A stretch of DNA of 64,000 nucleotides from CAVTHW01 sp963734625 (GCA_963734625.1 CAVTHW010000003.1:744001-808000); one strand, 5' to 3'. Counted from the first letter of the stretch, positions 1 through 10,310 are shown. Notes: generated by a model from the sequence alone, not told the origin. Program-made: numbers and translations.

Positions 1-652
1 GGTCTGCTGCGTGTGCGGCGCGGAAGCGCTTCAAGCAGTCGGCGAGGGGCACGTAGTAGTTGTCCCACCAGCCGACGGCGGGCAGCACGAAGTCATCGAG
101 CAGTCGGTACCCGTTTGCGGCGATGGCTTCCCGCCTGGCCTCCACGTCCCCGACATCAGTGCATCCGTCCGTAAACAGCTCCTTCAGCTCGGCCGGCGGG
201 TTGGCGCGGAGCCAGCAGAACTCGGACACGACCATTTGCCCGCCAGGCGCGAGCAAGCGACGCCATGAGGTGAGCCCCTTCGCAAAGCCGATGATAAAGA
301 TGGCTCCTTCGGACCAGATGACGTCGAACGATCCGTCCGGGAAGTGCAGGTCGTTCATGTCACCGACCTGCGCCGCGATCCGGTCTGCGAGGCCGAGCTC
401 GGCGGCTCGCCTGGCGAGCTGGGAGACAAAGGGAGCGTGGTTGTCGACCGCGACGATTTGTGCCTCGGTTGCCCGCGCGATGTCGATGGTCTGTGCCCCC
501 GCTCCGCAGCCGATGTCGAGGATGCGCTGGCTGCGCGTCAGGGGAGGCAACAGGCGCAGGGCCCGCTCGGTGCTCTCCCGGTCGCCAGGCCCCTGGCGGG
601 GTATGGCCTCGTAGATCTCGTAGAAGTAGCTCCAGAACTTGTCTGCTGACAT
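1..652 (-). CDS. Class I SAM-dependent methyltransferase, 3' end cut by window edge
   Basis: The reverse strand reads an open frame from an ATG at 652 to the window edge without a stop, giving about 217 residues. Near residue 45 it has the SAM-binding glycine motif ILDIGCGAGAQT, followed by an acidic residue in VAVDNH and a motif-IV-like segment FDVIWSEGA. This is the Rossmann-fold methyltransferase pattern (Methyltransf_11/25 type). The C-terminal part has several aromatic residues (VGWWDNYY), perhaps for substrate binding. The substrate cannot be told. The gene runs off the window, so its length and downstream context are unknown. It has no close operon partner; the next minus-strand gene upstream starts at 1118. 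Confidence 0.85.
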   Translation of the reverse strand, partial: MSADKFWSYFYEIYEAIPRQGPGDRESTERALRLLPPLTRSQRILDIGCGAGAQTIDIARATEAQIVAVDNHAPFVSQLARRAAELGLADRIAAQVGDMNDLHFPDGSFDVIWSEGAIFIIGFAKGLTSWRRLLAPGGQMVVSEFCWLRANPPAELKELFTDGCTDVGDVEARREAIAANGYRLLDDFVLPAVGWWDNYYVPLADCLKRFRAAHAAD

Positions 653-797
653 TGCGTTGATGCCTTCCTCGGGCACACGAGTACCCGCATGAGCCGGGAT
701 TTCCATTTTAGCTTGCAGTCACCGATGAGCGTATCCCAGGCCGCCGACTCTTGATCACGAGGTCGGAACCGATTCGATCTAACGTCAATCGGGTCTG

Positions 798-1118
798 TTA
801 CCTTACACGGCTCAGGATGCGCCTTCCTTTGCCTGGCGGGGTTTCCAGAACGAGACGATCCCCATTGATACTGACAATTCTATTTCTTACAAGTCCGCCA
901 TCGCCTAAATCAAAGATAAGAATATCTCCCTCAATTTTGCACGGATGATACTTAGCATCAAAATCAAGCCATACCTCATTCCCGTCTATCGCGAAGTCGG
1001 CTGTCGGATTGTGAAGATCGGACCACCACGCCCCCTGTAGTTGCTTGATCTCAAAAGTAGATCCAGCATAGACGGATAAAAACATCGAGAGTACAGTAAG
1101 GATAAGCATTTTTCTCAT
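798..1118 (-). CDS. Small secreted hypothetical protein (106 aa)
   Basis: The frame stays open up to 1427, but the best start is the ATG at 1118: a GGGGGAGG-type ribosome binding site sits about 9 bases upstream, and translation then opens with a Sec-type signal peptide (MRKMLILTVLSMFLSVYAGS). The mature part of about 85 residues is rich in short alternating strands (GAWWSDLHNPTADFAIDG, then GNEVWLDFDAKYHPCKIEG). That suggests a small lipocalin-like or beta-sandwich domain, similar in feel to proteins that measure a substrate-dependent state. No family is recognised. One cysteine remains in the mature protein. It is probably periplasmic. The base composition looks lower in GC than the neighbours, which hints at a foreign origin. 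Confidence 0.6.
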   Translation of the reverse strand: MRKMLILTVLSMFLSVYAGSTFEIKQLQGAWWSDLHNPTADFAIDGNEVWLDFDAKYHPCKIEGDILIFDLGDGGLVRNRIVSINGDRLVLETPPGKGRRILSRVR

Positions 1119-1742
1119 CGGACGAGGCCTCCCCCGAAAATGCCTCTCATTCATAATATAGGCCACTATTGTCTTATTGGCCTCGCGATCAGGCCCCAGT
1201 ATGCCACCGGCGCCTTGTCCCGGCCTTCCCGGCCGGTTCTGCTGACAGCTCCCCATGGCCGTCTCCTTCCCTCGGCAGATTGTCCTCTGCCGCCAGCGCG
1301 CTTCGGCCCACCGGCACCGGCAATCGTTCGATCCGCCGCACCATACCTCGTTAGACCGGAAGCGATGGCAGGACAATCGGGTCATCTTGACGGATTGCTT
1401 ATCCACTTCTCCGCCGTCCCTCGGCAACTACCCGCCGCGTCCGCACGGAACACGACCTCCTTGGCCAGTTGCTGTTGCCGCACGATCTACGGCAACAGCA
1501 GGCAGTTTGCCGAAGTCCACCTCACGAACACGGATGAGGCCGCTTTCAAAGAAGCATTGAACGAGCGCCAGAAGGGCTGATTCTGCAAGCGGACGCCGAC
1601 CGCGACTGCGGCGCGTTTTGAGGGTCTTCCACAGTTCGTCTTTGGGAGACTCGCTGCCGGCCGGCATAATTGACGCCATGCGATTATTGCAGCCGCCGCC
1701 AGGCGCGCGGACTCCGGGCCGTCACGGCGATGTGCCGTCCCT
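1119..1742. other. Gene-poor stretch, no recognisable gene
   Basis: Several overlapping open frames exist on both strands but none resembles a known protein. The most gene-like is a minus-strand frame at 1428-1679 (83 codons), whose first half looks like a short helical domain (KDELWKTLKTRRSRGRRP) and whose second half degenerates into glycine/arginine. A plus-strand frame ending near 1580 finishes with a helical tail. Either could be a remnant. No tRNA, terminator with a clear T-run, or tandem repeat was seen. Confidence 0.4.
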
Positions 1743-2570
1743 GTGCTACATTGGCGAGCAGCCCTGGTGCGGATACCAAGCTACATCGGATGGCCGCTCG
1801 TGGCCGCTTCCGGCTACGGTTTGCTGTGCTTTCTGCTCAACCGGTCGATCTACTACCCCATGAAGTATCCGCAAGGGCTCTGGGATCTCCAAACACAAGC
1901 AGGAGCATCCGACATCTGGATGCGCGCCTCCGACGGAGTGCGCATCCACGGATGGTTGGTTGCTCCGCAGGAGGCCCGAGTCACGACCCTCTTCCTCCAT
2001 GGGAACGCGGGGAACCTCACGCACCGGGTGAATCACATCCGGCAGATAACAGCGGCCGGATCGTCCATTTTGGTGATCGACTACCGCGGCTACGGGAGGA
2101 GCGAAGGCCGCCCGAGCGAGCAGGGGCTTTACAGAGACGCGGAGGCCGGATATCAGTACCTGCTGGAAGCCGGGAACAAGCCCGAGCGGATCGTCCTGCA
2201 CGGGGAGTCACTGGGCACGGCGGTGGCCGTTGCTCTGGCCGCCCGCAGGAGTTGTGGCGGATTGGTGCTGGAGGCTCCGTTCACCTCGGCTCGGGACGTC
2301 GCGGCGCGGGCACTCCCCGTGCTCGGCCCGATTCTGACCTGGGGCTGGGACTCGAAGCGGGCGATCGCCAAGGTCCGAGCACCGGTCCTGGTCATCCACG
2401 GGGCCCGCGACGAGGTGATCCCTTTCGACTTGGGGCGAACGTTGTTCGAGGCGGCCGGCCAGCCCAAGTGGTTCTGGGCCGTGGAAGGCTCGGGGCACAA
2501 CGATATCCTCGAGACGGCCGGCGCGCGGTATCGAGAGCGCCTGGAGGCGTTCTATGCCGCGCTGCCTTGA
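1743..2570 (+). CDS. Alpha/beta hydrolase, BEM46/YfhR type, membrane-anchored
   Basis: A 275-residue serine hydrolase. After a hydrophobic N-terminal helix (WPLVAASGYGLLCFLLNRS) come the oxyanion-loop strand FLHGNAGN, the nucleophile elbow GESLG (G-x-S-x-G), the acidic segment HGARDEVIP and the histidine segment GSGHND. Order and spacing match the BEM46/YfhR/serine aminopeptidase S33 group. It is likely a membrane-tethered esterase or lipase of unknown substrate. Two GTG starts are possible, at 1743 and, 8 codons later, at 1767; the later one gives a more usual anchor. The protein ends 68 bases before the sugar-processing cluster and may not belong to it. Confidence 0.85.
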   Translation: MLHWRAALVRIPSYIGWPLVAASGYGLLCFLLNRSIYYPMKYPQGLWDLQTQAGASDIWMRASDGVRIHGWLVAPQEARVTTLFLHGNAGNLTHRVNHIRQITAAGSSILVIDYRGYGRSEGRPSEQGLYRDAEAGYQYLLEAGNKPERIVLHGESLGTAVAVALAARRSCGGLVLEAPFTSARDVAARALPVLGPILTWGWDSKRAIAKVRAPVLVIHGARDEVIPFDLGRTLFEAAGQPKWFWAVEGSGHNDILETAGARYRERLEAFYAALP

Positions 2571-2638
2571 ATATGAGTGAGGGACTGGGTGTAGAATCGA
2601 GTACGGCCAGGCGGCCAAAGTGCAAAGGAGACCGGCTA

Positions 2639-3811
2639 ATGAGAAGTCCTGATAGAAGGGAGTTCGCCAAGATGGCTTTGGGCGGCAGCCTGGGAGGAGC
2701 CGCCTTCGTGGCTTCCGCCGGCGCCCGCTCGAACACGCTTCGTCCCGTTCCGCCGGGGATCAAGGTCGGGACGGGCGGTAGGCAGCCTACCGACGAGAAC
2801 ATAAGATACCTCAAGCAACTCGGGGTGACCTGGGTCAGCCTCGGGGCGGCTCCCGCGACAGCCACAGCCGAGGGGTTCACCAAGATGCGGCAGCAGTGGG
2901 AGGCCGGCGGCTTGAGCGTGTATAACATCGGAAGCGGCGTGGGCCCAAGCGGCAGCCTCCACAACATGCCAGAGGTCACGCTGAATCTTCCCGGACGCGA
3001 CCAGAAGATCGAAGAGTATCTGAATTACCTTCGCTATCTGGGCAAAGCCGGGATCCCCTACACAACTTACGCGCACATGGGCAACGGCATTTGGTCGAGC
3101 GGCCGGGCGACGACGCCCCGCGGGTACGATGCCAGAGACATGGACATGGCGAGCCCCGCCAGGCGCGGGAGTTGGTCCGGGACGACGTATTCTGAGCCTC
3201 TCTCCCACGGCCGCGTGTTCACGAAGGAGGAGATCTGGGACAACTACACCTATTTCATCAAGAAGGTGGTTCCGGTCGCCGAAGAAGCCGGTGTCCGGAT
3301 CGGCATTCACCCTGACGACCCGCCGCAGCCGGTGCTGGCAGGAGTGCCACGATGCATCTTCAGCAGCTTCGACGGCTACAAGAAGGCCTTGGAGATCGCC
3401 AATAGTCCCAATGTGGGCATGTGCCTGTGCGTGGGGTGCTGGCTCGAGGGCGGGCCGTTGATGGGCAAGGACGTCGCTGAGACCATCAAGTACTTCGGCG
3501 GTCAGAAAAAGCTCTTCAAGGTCCACTTCCGGAACGTCAGTGCGCCGCTGCCGCATTTCACCGAGTCCTTGATGGACGACGGCTACTACGACATGTACAA
3601 GGTGATGAAGGCCATGGTAGACGTCAACTTCGATGGAATTGTGATCCCCGATCATATCCCGGGGCTGGGGAATCCACCCGCGGGGGCGCAGGCGGCGGCA
3701 CGCGGGGGGAGCGGCGCGGGGCAGTTCCGGCCAAGTCCCGGCCTGGCCTACAGCATCGGTTACATCAACGCGCTGCTGAAGGCCGCCATGAGCAACAAAG
3801 GTAAGGCGTAG
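2639..3811 (+). CDS. Mannonate dehydratase (UxuA)-like protein with Tat-type signal
   Basis: The start is the ATG at 2639, 7 bases after AAAGGAG, although the frame is open far upstream. The 390-residue protein opens with a twin-arginine-like leader (DRREFAKMALGGSLGGAAF). It carries the UxuA hallmark HPDDPP preceded by GIRIG-like residues, then a cysteine-rich strand (GMCLCVGCWLEGG) and HFRNV, which supply metal-binding and catalytic residues in mannonate dehydratases (D-mannonate to 2-keto-3-deoxygluconate). A Gly/Ala-rich loop lies near residue 355. UxuA is normally cytosolic, so an exported copy is odd; the leader could instead be non-functional. It is the first gene of a plus-strand glycan cluster and is followed after 8 bases by a glycosidase gene. 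Confidence 0.8.
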   Translation: MRSPDRREFAKMALGGSLGGAAFVASAGARSNTLRPVPPGIKVGTGGRQPTDENIRYLKQLGVTWVSLGAAPATATAEGFTKMRQQWEAGGLSVYNIGSGVGPSGSLHNMPEVTLNLPGRDQKIEEYLNYLRYLGKAGIPYTTYAHMGNGIWSSGRATTPRGYDARDMDMASPARRGSWSGTTYSEPLSHGRVFTKEEIWDNYTYFIKKVVPVAEEAGVRIGIHPDDPPQPVLAGVPRCIFSSFDGYKKALEIANSPNVGMCLCVGCWLEGGPLMGKDVAETIKYFGGQKKLFKVHFRNVSAPLPHFTESLMDDGYYDMYKVMKAMVDVNFDGIVIPDHIPGLGNPPAGAQAAARGGSGAGQFRPSPGLAYSIGYINALLKAAMSNKGKA

Positions 3812-3819
3812 ACGGCGAA

Positions 3820-6800
3820 ATGAAGCAAACTAATAACAAGGAGGCTCAGGTGAGAGGTTGGTCGCGCCGCGACGTATTGAAGAGCAGCATGGCGGTCCAG
3901 GCCGCAACCGCTTTGGGAACGCCCGTAAGGCCGGCGGCAACTCAGTCCGGACCGGCGCCGACTTCCGCCGGAGCGCCGTCGTTGCGCGAGCGCGCCCTGC
4001 TGGATTTCGGCTGGCGATTCCACTTCGGCCACGCCAATGACGCCACGAGAGACTTCGGGTTCGGCAGCGGCCGATCTGGCGGGTTCCAGCGAACCGGGGG
4101 CTTCCTCTCCCCCAGCAACCTGACCTTCGATGACAACGACTGGACGCCGGTTGACTTACCGCATGACTGGGCCATCGGACTCCCCTTCAAGAACGACTCG
4201 GCGCTCTCCAGCAAGGGGTTCTACCCGCTGGGACGCGACTATCCGGAAACCAGCGTGGGCTGGTACCGCCGGGTCTTTGAACTCCCGGCCTCGGACGCCG
4301 GCAGGCGTATCTCGGTGGAGTTCGACGGCTCTTACCGGGACACCATGGTGGTGTTCAACGGCTACTACATCGGCCGGCACAGCGGCGGCTACGATCCTTT
4401 CAGCTACGACCTGACGGATTTCGCGAGCTTCGGCGGACGCAACGTGCTCCTGGTCCGGGTGGACGCCACCCTCAGCGACGGCTGGTTCTATGAAGGCGCG
4501 GGCATCTACCGGCACGTCTGGCTGGTGAAGACCGCTCCGGTCCACGTGAAGAAGTGGGGAACGCTCGCCAGCGCCAAAATTCAGCCGGGCGCGGCGACCG
4601 TGTCCATCAAGACGGAGGTGGAGAACCAGGGCAAGGGCGCGCAAAACGTGCGCGTGGTCTCGACCTTGCTGGACCCCACCGGCAAGGAAGTCGGAAAGGC
4701 AGCCACCACGCCGGCATCCATCGCGGAGTTTGGAGAACGCACTTACGATCAGCAGGTCGTCGTGAAGCAGCCGGCTCTGTGGTCGCTGGAAGAGCGAAAT
4801 CTGTATAAGGTGGTGACCGAGGTGGAATCCGGGGGGACGATCACGGACCGCTACGAAACTCGCTTCGGGATTCGCGACCTGAAATTCGATCGCGGACCAG
4901 GGTTTTCTGCTCAATGGCAAGTCCGTGAAGGTAAAGGGCACCTGCAACCACCAGGACCATGCGGGCGTGGGCGCTGCGCTGCCCGACGCGGTCCAGTATT
5001 TCCGTGTCCGGAAGCTACAGGAGATGGGCTGCAACGGCATCCGGACCTCTCACAACCCTCCGACTCCGGAGCTGCTGAATGCCTGCGATGAACTCGGGAT
5101 GCTGGTGCTCAGCGAGACACGCATGCTGTCGTCGAACCCGGACGGTCTGGCGCAGTTCGAAAACATGGTCCGGCAGCGACCGGAACCATCCGAGCGTCTT
5201 TGTGTGGTCGATGGGGAATGAGGAGAGCGTCTCGACCACTGAGACCGGCTTGAAGATCCTGACTTCGATGAAGCGCGTCGGGGTCAAGCTCGACGGATCG
5301 CGGCCCATATCGATCGCGCCGCCGCCCATGCAAGAACCGGGCAGGGGCGGGCTCGTGGTCTGCGATGTGATGGGCTACAACTATGCAGACCCGCAGGCGG
5401 AAGCGTACCACAAGGCCAATCCCAAGATTCCCATCATGGGGACGGAGAACGTCAGCGCGGTCGGCACGCGCGGCGCGTACGTTACCGACCGGACCAAAGG
5501 CACGGTCGCCTCGTATGACCCGTATACGACGACCGGCCGCGCCTCGGCCGAAGGCTGGTGGCGTTTCGTCAGCGCGAGGCCCTATATCTCAGGCGGCTTC
5601 GTGTGGACCGGGTTTCGACTACCGCGGCGAACCATCGCCTTACCAGTGGCCGAACATCAGCTCGCAGTACGGCGTAATCGACACCTGCGGATTCCCGAAG
5701 GACACGTTCTTCTACTACCAGTCGTGGTGGACCATCGAAGCCGGTGCTGCACGTGTTCCCGCACTGGAACTGGCCGGATCTGGAAGGGCAGGAGATCGCG
5801 GTCTGGGTCCACTCGAACATGGACAGGGTGGAACTGTTCCTTAACGGCCAGAGCCTGGGCGCCAAGGATATGCAGAAGGATCAGCACCTGGCGTGGAATG
5901 TGAAATACGCTCCGGGTACGATCGAGGCGCGCGGCTTCAAGGATGGGCGGCAGGTGATGACCGCCAAGCGCGAAACCACAGGTCCGGCGGCCAAGGTGGT
6001 GCTGCGAGTTGACCGGCAGGAGATCTCAGCCGATGGCGAAGACGTTGCTGTAGTCACGGCCGAGGTTCAGGACGCCCAAGGGCGGATCGTGCCGATTACA
6101 GAGAACGAAATCAGCTTCAAGGTGACGGGTCCGGGCGAAGTGATCGCAACCGGAAACGGCGACCCCACCAACCACGAGCCGGACCCCGGTTCGACACGGA
6201 AGGCGTTTGCCGGAATGTGCATGGCCATGGTTCAGTCGAATAAGTCCGCAGGAACGGTCAGAGTCGAGGCGACCTCGCCGGGGTTGACGGCGGCGACGGC
6301 GACCATCGCCACGAAGGCAGTGAGACTGCGGCCGCAGGTTGCGGTCTGGGAGCGCGAGGTTCCCAAGGGGCCGGGCATCACGGGGCTGTGGAGGCCGACG
6401 GTTGCCGTCGCGGACGCGCAAACGGGTAACCCGATGGCCCTCGCCGCCGGCGCCGCGGACACGGTCTACACCTTTCGCCAGGACGGGAATGCACTGACCG
6501 GCTCGATGGAATCGTCGGGCGGCGGAGGCGGATTCGGCGGAGGCGGAGGCGCCGCGGGCGGAAGCATTGAAGACGGTAAGGTTGATGGTTCCAATATCTC
6601 GTTCCGGACCGGGACCACTACTTACACGGGCACGGTCAACGGCGAGCGCATCGAACTTCGCAGGAGCGCCCCTGCCGGGCGGGGCGGACGCGGCGGCGGC
6701 GCCGGGGCGCCAGCCGCTCCAGCCGCGGCGGGACCGCGCCCGGCCATCGGTCCGGCGCCTCAAGGCTCCGACCCATCGTTTGGCGCAGGCGTCGGAGGCG

Positions 6801-6856
6801 GCCGCGGCGGGGCTCAGGCTCCGGCGCCCACGATACTTCGGCGGGTAACGCGTTAG
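3820..6856 (+). pseudogene. Glycoside hydrolase family 2 (beta-galactosidase-like), four frameshifts
   Basis: Read across frames this is one protein of about 1,010 residues. It has a Tat leader (SRRDVLKSS), a GH2 sugar-binding/jelly-roll domain (DLPHDWAIG, GWYRRVFELP, GIYRHVWLV), an immunoglobulin-like domain, a TIM barrel (GIRTSHNPPTPE, then the acid/base segment SMGNEE and a nucleophile-like GTEN), a DUF4982-like part (FLNGQSLGAKD), an invasin/Big-type domain and a Gly/Ala/Arg-rich tail with a small beta domain. The frame breaks near 4891, 5180, 5612 and 5737. Each break equals one extra base, and homology continues at once in the next frame. No part is missing, so it could be a recent pseudogene or a sequencing artefact. 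The native role would be removal of galactosyl or related beta-sugars in the periplasm. Confidence 0.8.
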
Positions 6857-6881
6857 CCGCCAGGCTGAAGGAGGTCGAGTT

Positions 6882-8321
6882 GTGGAAAAGGTAAGCCGCC
6901 AGAGATTCCTTCGGACGGCCGGCGGCGCCGCGGCGTACTCGCTGTCGCGGTTCACGCCCGGTCACGCAGCCCCTGCACCCAAGCGTCCCAACGTTCTTCT
7001 CGCCCTCGGGGACGACTGGGGATGGCCGCACTCGCCGCTTTACGGCGATAGGGTCGTCAAGACACCCACGTTCGAGCGACTCGCACGGGAGGGGGTGCTA
7101 TTCACCCAGGCGTATTGCGCTACGCCATCGTGCACGCCATCGCGAGCCGCCATCCTAACCGGCCAGACGCCACACCGGCTCGAGGAAGGCGGCAATCTGT
7201 GGGGTTTTCTTCCCGCGAAGTTCCCCGTGTACCCGGACTTGCTCGAAAAGGCCGGCTACCATGTGGGGTTCGAGCGGAAGGGTTGGGGCCCCGGCTCGCT
7301 CCAGGGAAGTGGGCGCGCACGGAACCCCGCGGGCCCGCAATTCAAGAACTTCGAGACATTTCTCGGGGAGCGGCCCGCTGGGAAGCCCTTCTGCTACTGG
7401 TTCGGGAGCACCGATCCGCATCGCCCTTACGAAACAGGTTCAGGCGCCGCTTCGGGAATGAACCCGCGCGACGTGCGGGTGCCCCCATCTTTGCCCGACA
7501 CTCCGGAGATCCGCGGCGACATACTCGACTACTACTTCGAGGTTCAGCGCTTCGACCGGGAGACAGCCGGAATTCTCAAGCAGATTGAGTCCGTCGGCGA
7601 ACTCGATAACACGTTGGTCGTGATGACCGGCGACAACGGCATGCCATTTCCACGGGCGAAGGCCAACCTTTATGGTCTTGGCACGCACCAGCCGCTGGCC
7701 ATCCGCTGGCCCGCCCGGGTCAAAGGCAACCGGGTGGTGAACGAGTTCGTCAGCTTCACGGATTTCGCTCCAACCTTCCTCGATGCCGCTGGATTGAAGC
7801 CCCTGTCCGAAATGACCGGACTCAGTCTGCTGGGACTGCTCACCGGCAACACGTCCCGCCATCGGGACAAAGTCTTCCTGGAACGGGAACGCCACGCCAA
7901 CGTGCGACGAGGCGACCTTGGCTACCCGTGCCGCGCCGTGCGGACCCGGGAGTTCCTCTACCTGCGCAACCTGCGGCCCGAACGGTGGCCGGCCGGCGAT
8001 CCTGAGAAGTACTTTGCGGTCGGTCCGTTCGGCGACGTTGACGGTTCACCAACCAAGGACACAATCCTGAATCACCGCGATGAGCCGGCCATGTCGAAGT
8101 CCTTCCGGCTGGCATTCGACAAGCGCCCGGCCGAGGAGTTGTATGACCTCTTGAAGGACCCGGACGAACTGAACAACGTGGCGGACAGGCCCGGGTATGC
8201 ATCCGCCAAGAGGAAGCTGCGCACTGAACTGGACCGATGGATGAAGGAGACCAAGGACCCGCGCGCGGTGAGCGAGGACGACCGCTGGGACCGCTATCCT
8301 TATTTCGGCAGCCAGGGTTGA
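6882..8321 (+). CDS. Tat-exported type I sulfatase
   Basis: A GTG start follows AAGGAGG with good spacing. The 479-residue protein has an N-terminal twin-arginine-like leader and the alkaline-phosphatase-superfamily sulfatase fold. Metal-binding Asp pair is at about 44-45 (LGDDWGW). The signature C84-TPSR with ILTGQ downstream supplies the cysteine that an FGE enzyme converts to formylglycine. H180 follows in STDPHRPY, and D251-N252 in MTGDNG. The C-terminus (EELYDLLKDPDELNNVAD) is the usual sulfatase end. It hydrolyses sulfate esters, most likely on a polysaccharide or its fragments. It lies 25 bases after the GH2 gene and before a rhamnogalacturonan lyase. No formylglycine-generating enzyme is in the window. 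Confidence 0.92.
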   Translation: MEKVSRQRFLRTAGGAAAYSLSRFTPGHAAPAPKRPNVLLALGDDWGWPHSPLYGDRVVKTPTFERLAREGVLFTQAYCATPSCTPSRAAILTGQTPHRLEEGGNLWGFLPAKFPVYPDLLEKAGYHVGFERKGWGPGSLQGSGRARNPAGPQFKNFETFLGERPAGKPFCYWFGSTDPHRPYETGSGAASGMNPRDVRVPPSLPDTPEIRGDILDYYFEVQRFDRETAGILKQIESVGELDNTLVVMTGDNGMPFPRAKANLYGLGTHQPLAIRWPARVKGNRVVNEFVSFTDFAPTFLDAAGLKPLSEMTGLSLLGLLTGNTSRHRDKVFLERERHANVRRGDLGYPCRAVRTREFLYLRNLRPERWPAGDPEKYFAVGPFGDVDGSPTKDTILNHRDEPAMSKSFRLAFDKRPAEELYDLLKDPDELNNVADRPGYASAKRKLRTELDRWMKETKDPRAVSEDDRWDRYPYFGSQG

Positions 8322-8393
8322 GGATAGGACCGGCGATGTGAGAAATCGCTTGAATGTGTATATACTTGATCCTTCCAGCGGGAGGTCAAGCCA

Positions 8394-10226
8394 ATGTCGA
8401 AGCGAAGCCTTTTTGCCGTCCTGTTCATCGGCGCCTGCGTTATCACTGCACTCGCGCAGAGAAAGCTGCCGAAGAACACGGGAACCCCGCCGAACTACGA
8501 CTATTACACCCTCAACCCGGAGTACGACGGTTCTCCCAAGAAGCTGGGGTGGTCCGACAAGGTGATTGAGGAGAAGCTGGGCCGAGGCCTGGTGGCCCTG
8601 GCGGTGGACCAGGGCAAGGTATACCTGAGCTGGCGATTTCTGAAGAGCGACTCAGCGACCCTGGGCTTCAACGTCTACCGCTCGACCGCCGGCGGCACAC
8701 CGGTGAAGCTGAACGCCGCTCCCATCGTGAAGACCACGGACTTTGTGGACGCTAAACCGCCCCTCGACCGCGAAAACGCCTGGTTCGTGAGGCCGGTGTT
8801 AAGCGGCCAGGAACAGGAACCCTCCGGCCGGGCTGCGCTGCCGGCGAATCCGCCCGTGCAGCAATACATTTCATTCAAGGTCAGAGATGACATCCCAGTT
8901 AACTCTGTCAACAAGATCGGAATGGGCGATCTGGACGGCGACGGCGAGTACGATTTCGTTATCAAGCGCCCCGGAGGCGGGGTGGATCCGGGCACCATAC
9001 GCAGGAGCCCCGACACTTTCAAGATTGAGGGCTACAAGCGGGACGGCACTTTCCTGTGGCGCAATGATCTGGGTTGGTCCATCGAACTCGGCGTCTGGTA
9101 TTCGCCAATGATTGTTTGGGACTTCAATGGTGATGGCAGGGCCGAAGTCGCCTTGAAGACCGGCGAAGGGGACCCTCGCGGGCCCAACGGGCAAGTTTTG
9201 ACCGGACCGGAGTACGTGTCGGTATGGGACGGCCAAACCGGCAAGACCATCGCCCGGGAAAGCTGGATCGAGCGGCGAAAGCCGGAGGATTGGGGCGACA
9301 ACTACGGCAACCGCATGAACCGCGAGATGATCGGCGTCGCCTACCTTGACGGCAAGACGCCCGCCCTGTTGGTACACCGCGGCCAATATGGACTCATGCT
9401 GATGGATCTGTGGCTGCTCCAGGGCGACAAACTCGAGAAAGCGTGGCGGTGGTCCAACGAGACGTCCGGCTTCAAGTATCAGGGGCAAGGGGCGCACACC
9501 ATCCACGTGGCCGATATCGACAACGACGGCTTCGATGAGATCCTCAATGGCACGATCGCGGTCGACCAGGACGGACGCATCATCTACGGTATCGGGATGG
9601 GGCATGCAGACCGGTTCTTTGTCACGGACATCATTCCCGAGCGTCCGGGCCTGGAGTCGGTCTACTGCTTCGAAGACCCGGCCCCTAAAGACGGCCTCTC
9701 CATGTACGATGCCCGCACCGGCTATTACATCGCCGGAGCCCAGGAGGAGACCAACGACAACCAGGTGGGCCGCGCGCTGGTCGCGGACATCGATCCGACC
9801 AGCCCTGGAATGGAGTGGTGGGGAGACAAGTTCTTCTTCGCCGCCAGCGGCAAGAGCCTGGGCCCCAAGGTCCCGCCGCAGGACGGACTAGTGTGGTGGG
9901 ATGGCGATCTGGTGCGCGAGCTTCAGAGCAGGGGCACGGTCTTCAAGTGGAATGGCCCTGAGCTCACCAAGGGCATTGAAGGCCAGGTCCAGGTTTGGGC
10001 GGACATCATTGGCGATTGGCGCGAGGAAATCATCACCTATCAGAAAGGCGAGGTCCGGGTCTACACTACGATCCTCCCGGCAACCGACCGCCGTCCCACT
10101 CTGATGCAGGATCCGATCTATCGCAAAGATGTGGCCTTCAAAGCCATGGGCTACGACCAACCGCCGATGACCAGCTTATATCTCGGCTCCAAGAGCGTCG
10201 CCAATCCTGCCGCAGCTAAGAAGTAG
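8394..10226 (+). CDS. Secreted rhamnogalacturonan lyase, PL11 family
   Basis: A 610-residue protein with a Sec signal peptide ending near ALAQ. It shows the PL11 eight-bladed propeller pattern: GRGLVALAVDQGKVYLSWR near residue 63, then repeated calcium-site strands DLDGDGEYDF, DFNGDGRAEVALKTGEGD, DIDNDGFDEIL, and a late WADIIGDWREE. PL11 enzymes cleave the alpha-1,4 bond between rhamnose and galacturonate in the rhamnogalacturonan-I backbone by beta-elimination, using calcium. Together with the GH2, sulfatase and mannonate dehydratase-like genes upstream, it suggests pectin-type plant cell-wall breakdown. It is separated from the sulfatase by 72 bases, so it could share the transcript or have its own promoter. 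Confidence 0.9.
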   Translation: MSKRSLFAVLFIGACVITALAQRKLPKNTGTPPNYDYYTLNPEYDGSPKKLGWSDKVIEEKLGRGLVALAVDQGKVYLSWRFLKSDSATLGFNVYRSTAGGTPVKLNAAPIVKTTDFVDAKPPLDRENAWFVRPVLSGQEQEPSGRAALPANPPVQQYISFKVRDDIPVNSVNKIGMGDLDGDGEYDFVIKRPGGGVDPGTIRRSPDTFKIEGYKRDGTFLWRNDLGWSIELGVWYSPMIVWDFNGDGRAEVALKTGEGDPRGPNGQVLTGPEYVSVWDGQTGKTIARESWIERRKPEDWGDNYGNRMNREMIGVAYLDGKTPALLVHRGQYGLMLMDLWLLQGDKLEKAWRWSNETSGFKYQGQGAHTIHVADIDNDGFDEILNGTIAVDQDGRIIYGIGMGHADRFFVTDIIPERPGLESVYCFEDPAPKDGLSMYDARTGYYIAGAQEETNDNQVGRALVADIDPTSPGMEWWGDKFFFAASGKSLGPKVPPQDGLVWWDGDLVRELQSRGTVFKWNGPELTKGIEGQVQVWADIIGDWREEIITYQKGEVRVYTTILPATDRRPTLMQDPIYRKDVAFKAMGYDQPPMTSLYLGSKSVANPAAAKK

Positions 10227-10290
10227 AGACGGGATTGGCGATGGAACTCCTTAAAATGGATCTCCCCTCACCGGGCCCTCGCGCCCCCTT

Positions 10291-10310
10291 CGGGCGTAGT
10301 ATACTGCCCG
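10291..10310. promoter_or_regulatory. Imperfect palindrome with a -10-like core before the Gfo gene
   Basis: The sequence CGGGCGTAGTATACTGCCCG has outer arms CGGGC/GCCCG around a self-complementary AGTATACT. The core also matches a -10 box (TATACT at 10300-10305). No good -35 hexamer is seen at the right distance. It lies 32 bases before the start codon, so an operator overlapping the -10 is plausible. Function is inferred from position only. Confidence 0.35.

Noticed and set aside
1140..1580. Plus-strand open frame of 146 codons in the gene-poor stretch
   Set aside because: No ribosome site, no recognisable domain, composition like antisense of another frame; not called a gene.
2636..3655. 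Long minus-strand frame opposite the mannonate dehydratase-like gene
   Set aside because: Antisense of a well-supported gene with clear motifs; high GC keeps the opposite frame open.
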